Source: an uncultured Acetatifactor sp.
GTDB lineage: Bacteria > Bacillota > Clostridia > Lachnospirales > Lachnospiraceae
Assembly: GCA_910577035.1 (NCBI GenBank)
Contig: CAJTKW010000063.1
Location: forward strand, 1-24,029
Direction of reading: 5' to 3'
DNA length: 24,029 nucleotides
Position 1 is the stretch's first letter. Each line of letters begins with the position of its first letter. Below are positions 22,403 to 24,029 of the stretch, in pieces. Both the position numbers and the translations under genes were made by a program. The notes under the pieces were generated by a model. The model was not told the DNA's origin. It made no database searches and worked only from the letters and a program-made list of their open reading frames with translations.

Positions 22403-22440
22403 TAAAGAAAGGCCATGCCCTTTTATGTGACATGACCTTT
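22403..22440 (-). terminator. Terminator-like hairpin in the T4SS leader
   Basis: AAAGGUCAUG (22440-22431) pairs with CAUGGCCUUU (22417-22408) in minus RNA, using one U-G wobble; on the + strand that pair would be a mismatch, so the structure favours minus RNA. It is followed by CTTTATG, a modest U-tract. It fits a weak terminator or attenuator between the ArpU-like gene and the transfer operon. Confidence 0.5.
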
Positions 22441-22444
22441 CCCC

Positions 22445-22487
22445 GGGCAGAAAAACAGCACCCTGTAAAAGGTGCCGGATTCTGCCC
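22445..22487 (-). promoter_or_regulatory. Double-stem hairpin in the T4SS leader
   Basis: GGGCAGAA (22445-22452) pairs with TTCTGCCC (22480-22487), and inside it GCACC (22458-22462) pairs with GGTGC (22471-22475). No U-tract follows directly. It is one of three successive stems in this 272-bp leader. Confidence 0.5.
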
Positions 22488-22575
22488 TGATTTGTTTTGG
22501 GTACAATTTTCAACATACACAGTTTAACACACCGGTATTTGCGGTTAAAGAGCAAACCCGTGCCAATTTCATGCC

Positions 22576-22596
22576 TTTATGTGCCATTTATGTGCC
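22576..22596. repeat. 11-bp tandem TTTATGTGCCA repeat over the ArpU-like stop codon
   Basis: TTTATGTGCC occurs at 22576 and 22587, an 11-bp step. A third related copy, TTTATGTGACA, starts at 22422 inside the terminator-like hairpin, and an inverted near-copy lies at about 22398-22406. These could be sites for a regulator of the transfer operon. Confidence 0.4.
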
Positions 22597-23127
22597 AGAC
22601 CCCGTTTCCGGCACAAATTTCTCCAGAATCTCCATGCTCTCCTTGGAGGTATACCCCCACAGAATGGAGCTTAATGCCTCTATCGCCTCCTGCCTCCTGC
22701 GGTAATAGGTGCGGAAGCTGATGTCCCGGATATGGGGGCGCAGCTGCTCCACAATCTCCTCCACGTTCTTCATCTGCTGTGGGGAAAGGAATGTATAGTA
22801 CAGGAGCCAGTAGTAGGTCTCCCCGTTCTTATGCTTGTTCCTGAGCAGTTCCACGGAGCTGTCCAGCAGCTTTATCATCCGGTTGCTGCGCTCTATGCAC
22901 TTGGCATGGTGTTCAATGTCCCCGCCGGCAATGTCCGCCCCCGCCAGGTACACCGATTCCAGGAAATCCTCTATGGAACTGCCATACTCAATCTCAAACC
23001 TGTTCCTCACCTGCTGCACCGAAAGCTCCAGGCTCCAGACCACATCCCTGTATTTCTTCAGCAGTTTCCATGTATCGTGATACAGCGGATTCTCCGCAAT
23101 GTTCATCTCCCTCTGTTTCTTCGTCAT
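22588..23127 (-). CDS. ArpU/sigma-region-4-like transcription regulator (179 aa)
   Basis: The ATG at 23127 is preceded by GGAGGG lying in the end of the upstream gene, with three bases between the genes. The protein is helical throughout and ends in a helix-turn-helix of the sigma region 4/ArpU type (residues ~115-160: SPQQMKNVEEIVEQL, ISFRTYYRRRQEAIEALS). ArpU-like proteins control late genes in Gram-positive phages. Placed directly upstream of the transfer operon and its structured leader, this one is a good candidate activator of that operon. Family assignment is by pattern and is moderately secure. Confidence 0.6.
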   Translation of the reverse strand: MTKKQREMNIAENPLYHDTWKLLKKYRDVVWSLELSVQQVRNRFEIEYGSSIEDFLESVYLAGADIAGGDIEHHAKCIERSNRMIKLLDSSVELLRNKHKNGETYYWLLYYTFLSPQQMKNVEEIVEQLRPHIRDISFRTYYRRRQEAIEALSSILWGYTSKESMEILEKFVPETGSGT

Positions 23128-23130
23128 TCC

Positions 23131-24029
23131 TCATCCCTCCATTTCCTTCCCGCCAGCAGACGAGAGCGTCAGTTCAAATGTATAAACCTGCCTGCCATTT
23201 CCGCAGCAGACCTCCATCACAATATGCCTGTCCGATGCTCCGCGCGAGCGGCATAAATACTTTCCCTCCCAGTCGTCAGATAAAGGATATAACTTGTACT
23301 TAGCCTTGGGGCACCGGAAACAGGAAACCCCTTGTGAATCAAGGATTTCCGCCACCTTCCTTACCAGGGCCTCCATGTGTGATTTTGATACGCTGGACAA
23401 TCCTTCTGAAACGCACACCTTCGGCTCCGGGATGGCATTCTCTTCCACGGCATTGCCACCACTCTTGTCCGGCAGACTGATCTTAATATTCAAACTCATT
23501 GCGACCTCCTCCTTATCAATCAGGACATCCGAAATCTGGAACATAGTGGACAGGTAATTCTGCAGATAAATGACGCTGCCCTTCGTGCCTGGAAACGCCA
23601 TCAGCGATATATAGCCCTGCCTTTCTAATTTTTTCAGCACCCGGCCCACGGTAGATTTTGAGATTCCCCAGCGCCCGGCCAGCTCACTGTAATTCACCAG
23701 CGGGCTACCAGTGCCGTTGCGCAGGTAGACCACCGGGCCTGCCTCCGATCCTTGCACCTGCCCATCGTTATAGACGGTAGACAGCCACAGGTCCAGCAGG
23801 ATGTCCATCTCGGAACACCGTCCGGCGCCCACCATCTCCATCGCCACCGTAAACGGCATAAAGAAAAAGCCCGTGTCCTTCTGGCATGGGCAGTTGTAAT
23901 CCAGCACCGTGTTATGCTTTTTCCAGTCCCGGATCTTATACTTGACCACCTTTCCCCGCCCCAGGGGCAGGTACGAGATCAGGTTCCTTTTCTGCAGCTC
24001 GTCCAATATGTCAAGCGCCTGGTGCTGGA
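23131..24029 (-). CDS. Winged-helix regulator or replication-type protein, 5' end beyond window edge
   Basis: The frame is open to the right edge. A TTG at 24006 could start it, but codons upstream (for example QALDI before LDELQKRN) continue the same helix, so the true start is probably outside. It has an N-terminal wing-like segment (LDELQKRNLISYLPLGRGKV) and a second, clear winged helix in the middle (YSELAGRWGISKSTVGRVLK, then a basic wing). A Cys-rich C-terminal region with CFRCPKAKYKLYPL and CC may bind metal. It resembles regulators and replication-linked proteins of ICEs. It is co-transcribed with the ArpU-like gene three bases downstream. Function unassigned. Confidence 0.6.
   Translation of the reverse strand, partial: QHQALDILDELQKRNLISYLPLGRGKVVKYKIRDWKKHNTVLDYNCPCQKDTGFFFMPFTVAMEMVGAGRCSEMDILLDLWLSTVYNDGQVQGSEAGPVVYLRNGTGSPLVNYSELAGRWGISKSTVGRVLKKLERQGYISLMAFPGTKGSVIYLQNYLSTMFQISDVLIDKEEVAMSLNIKISLPDKSGGNAVEENAIPEPKVCVSEGLSSVSKSHMEALVRKVAEILDSQGVSCFRCPKAKYKLYPLSDDWEGKYLCRSRGASDRHIVMEVCCGNGRQVYTFELTLSSAGGKEMEG

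Noticed and set aside
22316..22555. 80-residue N-terminal extension of the VirB2-like gene
   Set aside because: The extension has no ribosome site and reads through leader hairpins, whereas the TTG at 22315 has AAGGAGG at ideal spacing and starts a proper signal peptide.

Overview
The window looks like the conjugation and accessory region of an integrative conjugative element (ICE) from a Gram-positive gut anaerobe of the Clostridia, probably Lachnospiraceae or a relative. This rests on the gene set (VirB2/VirB3-VirB4/VirB6/VirD4-type transfer proteins, an S1-domain ICE protein, YqaJ and RecD2), strong AGGAGG ribosome binding sites, frequent GTG and TTG starts, and GC-rich, Ala/Gly/Arg-rich backbone genes. 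The species cannot be named from the sequence alone. Every supported gene is on the minus strand, so transcription runs from base 24029 toward base 1.

Layout in transcription order. (1) 24029-22588: two regulators, a winged-helix protein cut by the window edge and a sigma-region-4/ArpU-like protein. (2) 22587-22316: a hairpin-rich leader. (3) 22315-15549: the mating-pore operon, with a VirB2-like pilin, a VirB6/TrbL-like channel, a second TrbL-like membrane protein, a membrane-anchored C39-type cysteine peptidase, and a VirB4 ATPase carrying a VirB3/PrgI-like domain at its N-terminus. (4) 15548-12766: a block of 11-bp-phased TGCGTA repeats, then three accessory ICE proteins (DUF5697-like, DUF6100-like, and a winged-helix protein). 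(5) 12769-8786: a VirD4-type coupling protein with a long Lys/Ala repeat tail, followed by a protein with an acidic N-terminus and S1 domains. (6) 8785-3021: an AT-rich island unlike its surroundings. (7) 2943-1: backbone resumes with a small basic protein, a YqaJ-type exonuclease and a RecD2-type helicase that runs off the left edge.

The island in (6) is the most interesting part. Two good sigma-A-type promoters and three 10-bp-phased TTGTC repeats precede a small basic 57-aa ORF. Next come a 1191-aa protein of unknown family with an HExxH zinc-protease motif and, overlapping it by 11 bp, a 360-aa FRG-domain protein. Downstream are a candidate structured small RNA with its own promoter and intrinsic terminator, and then a nested-hairpin terminator with a T7 run. 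The cassette has its own signals and interrupts the ICE backbone like cargo. I propose it as a candidate, possibly undescribed, defence or conflict module (metalloprotease plus FRG protein). That function is inference from gene type and context, not something the sequence proves.

The + strand ORFs are antisense shadows of the GC-rich minus-strand genes.
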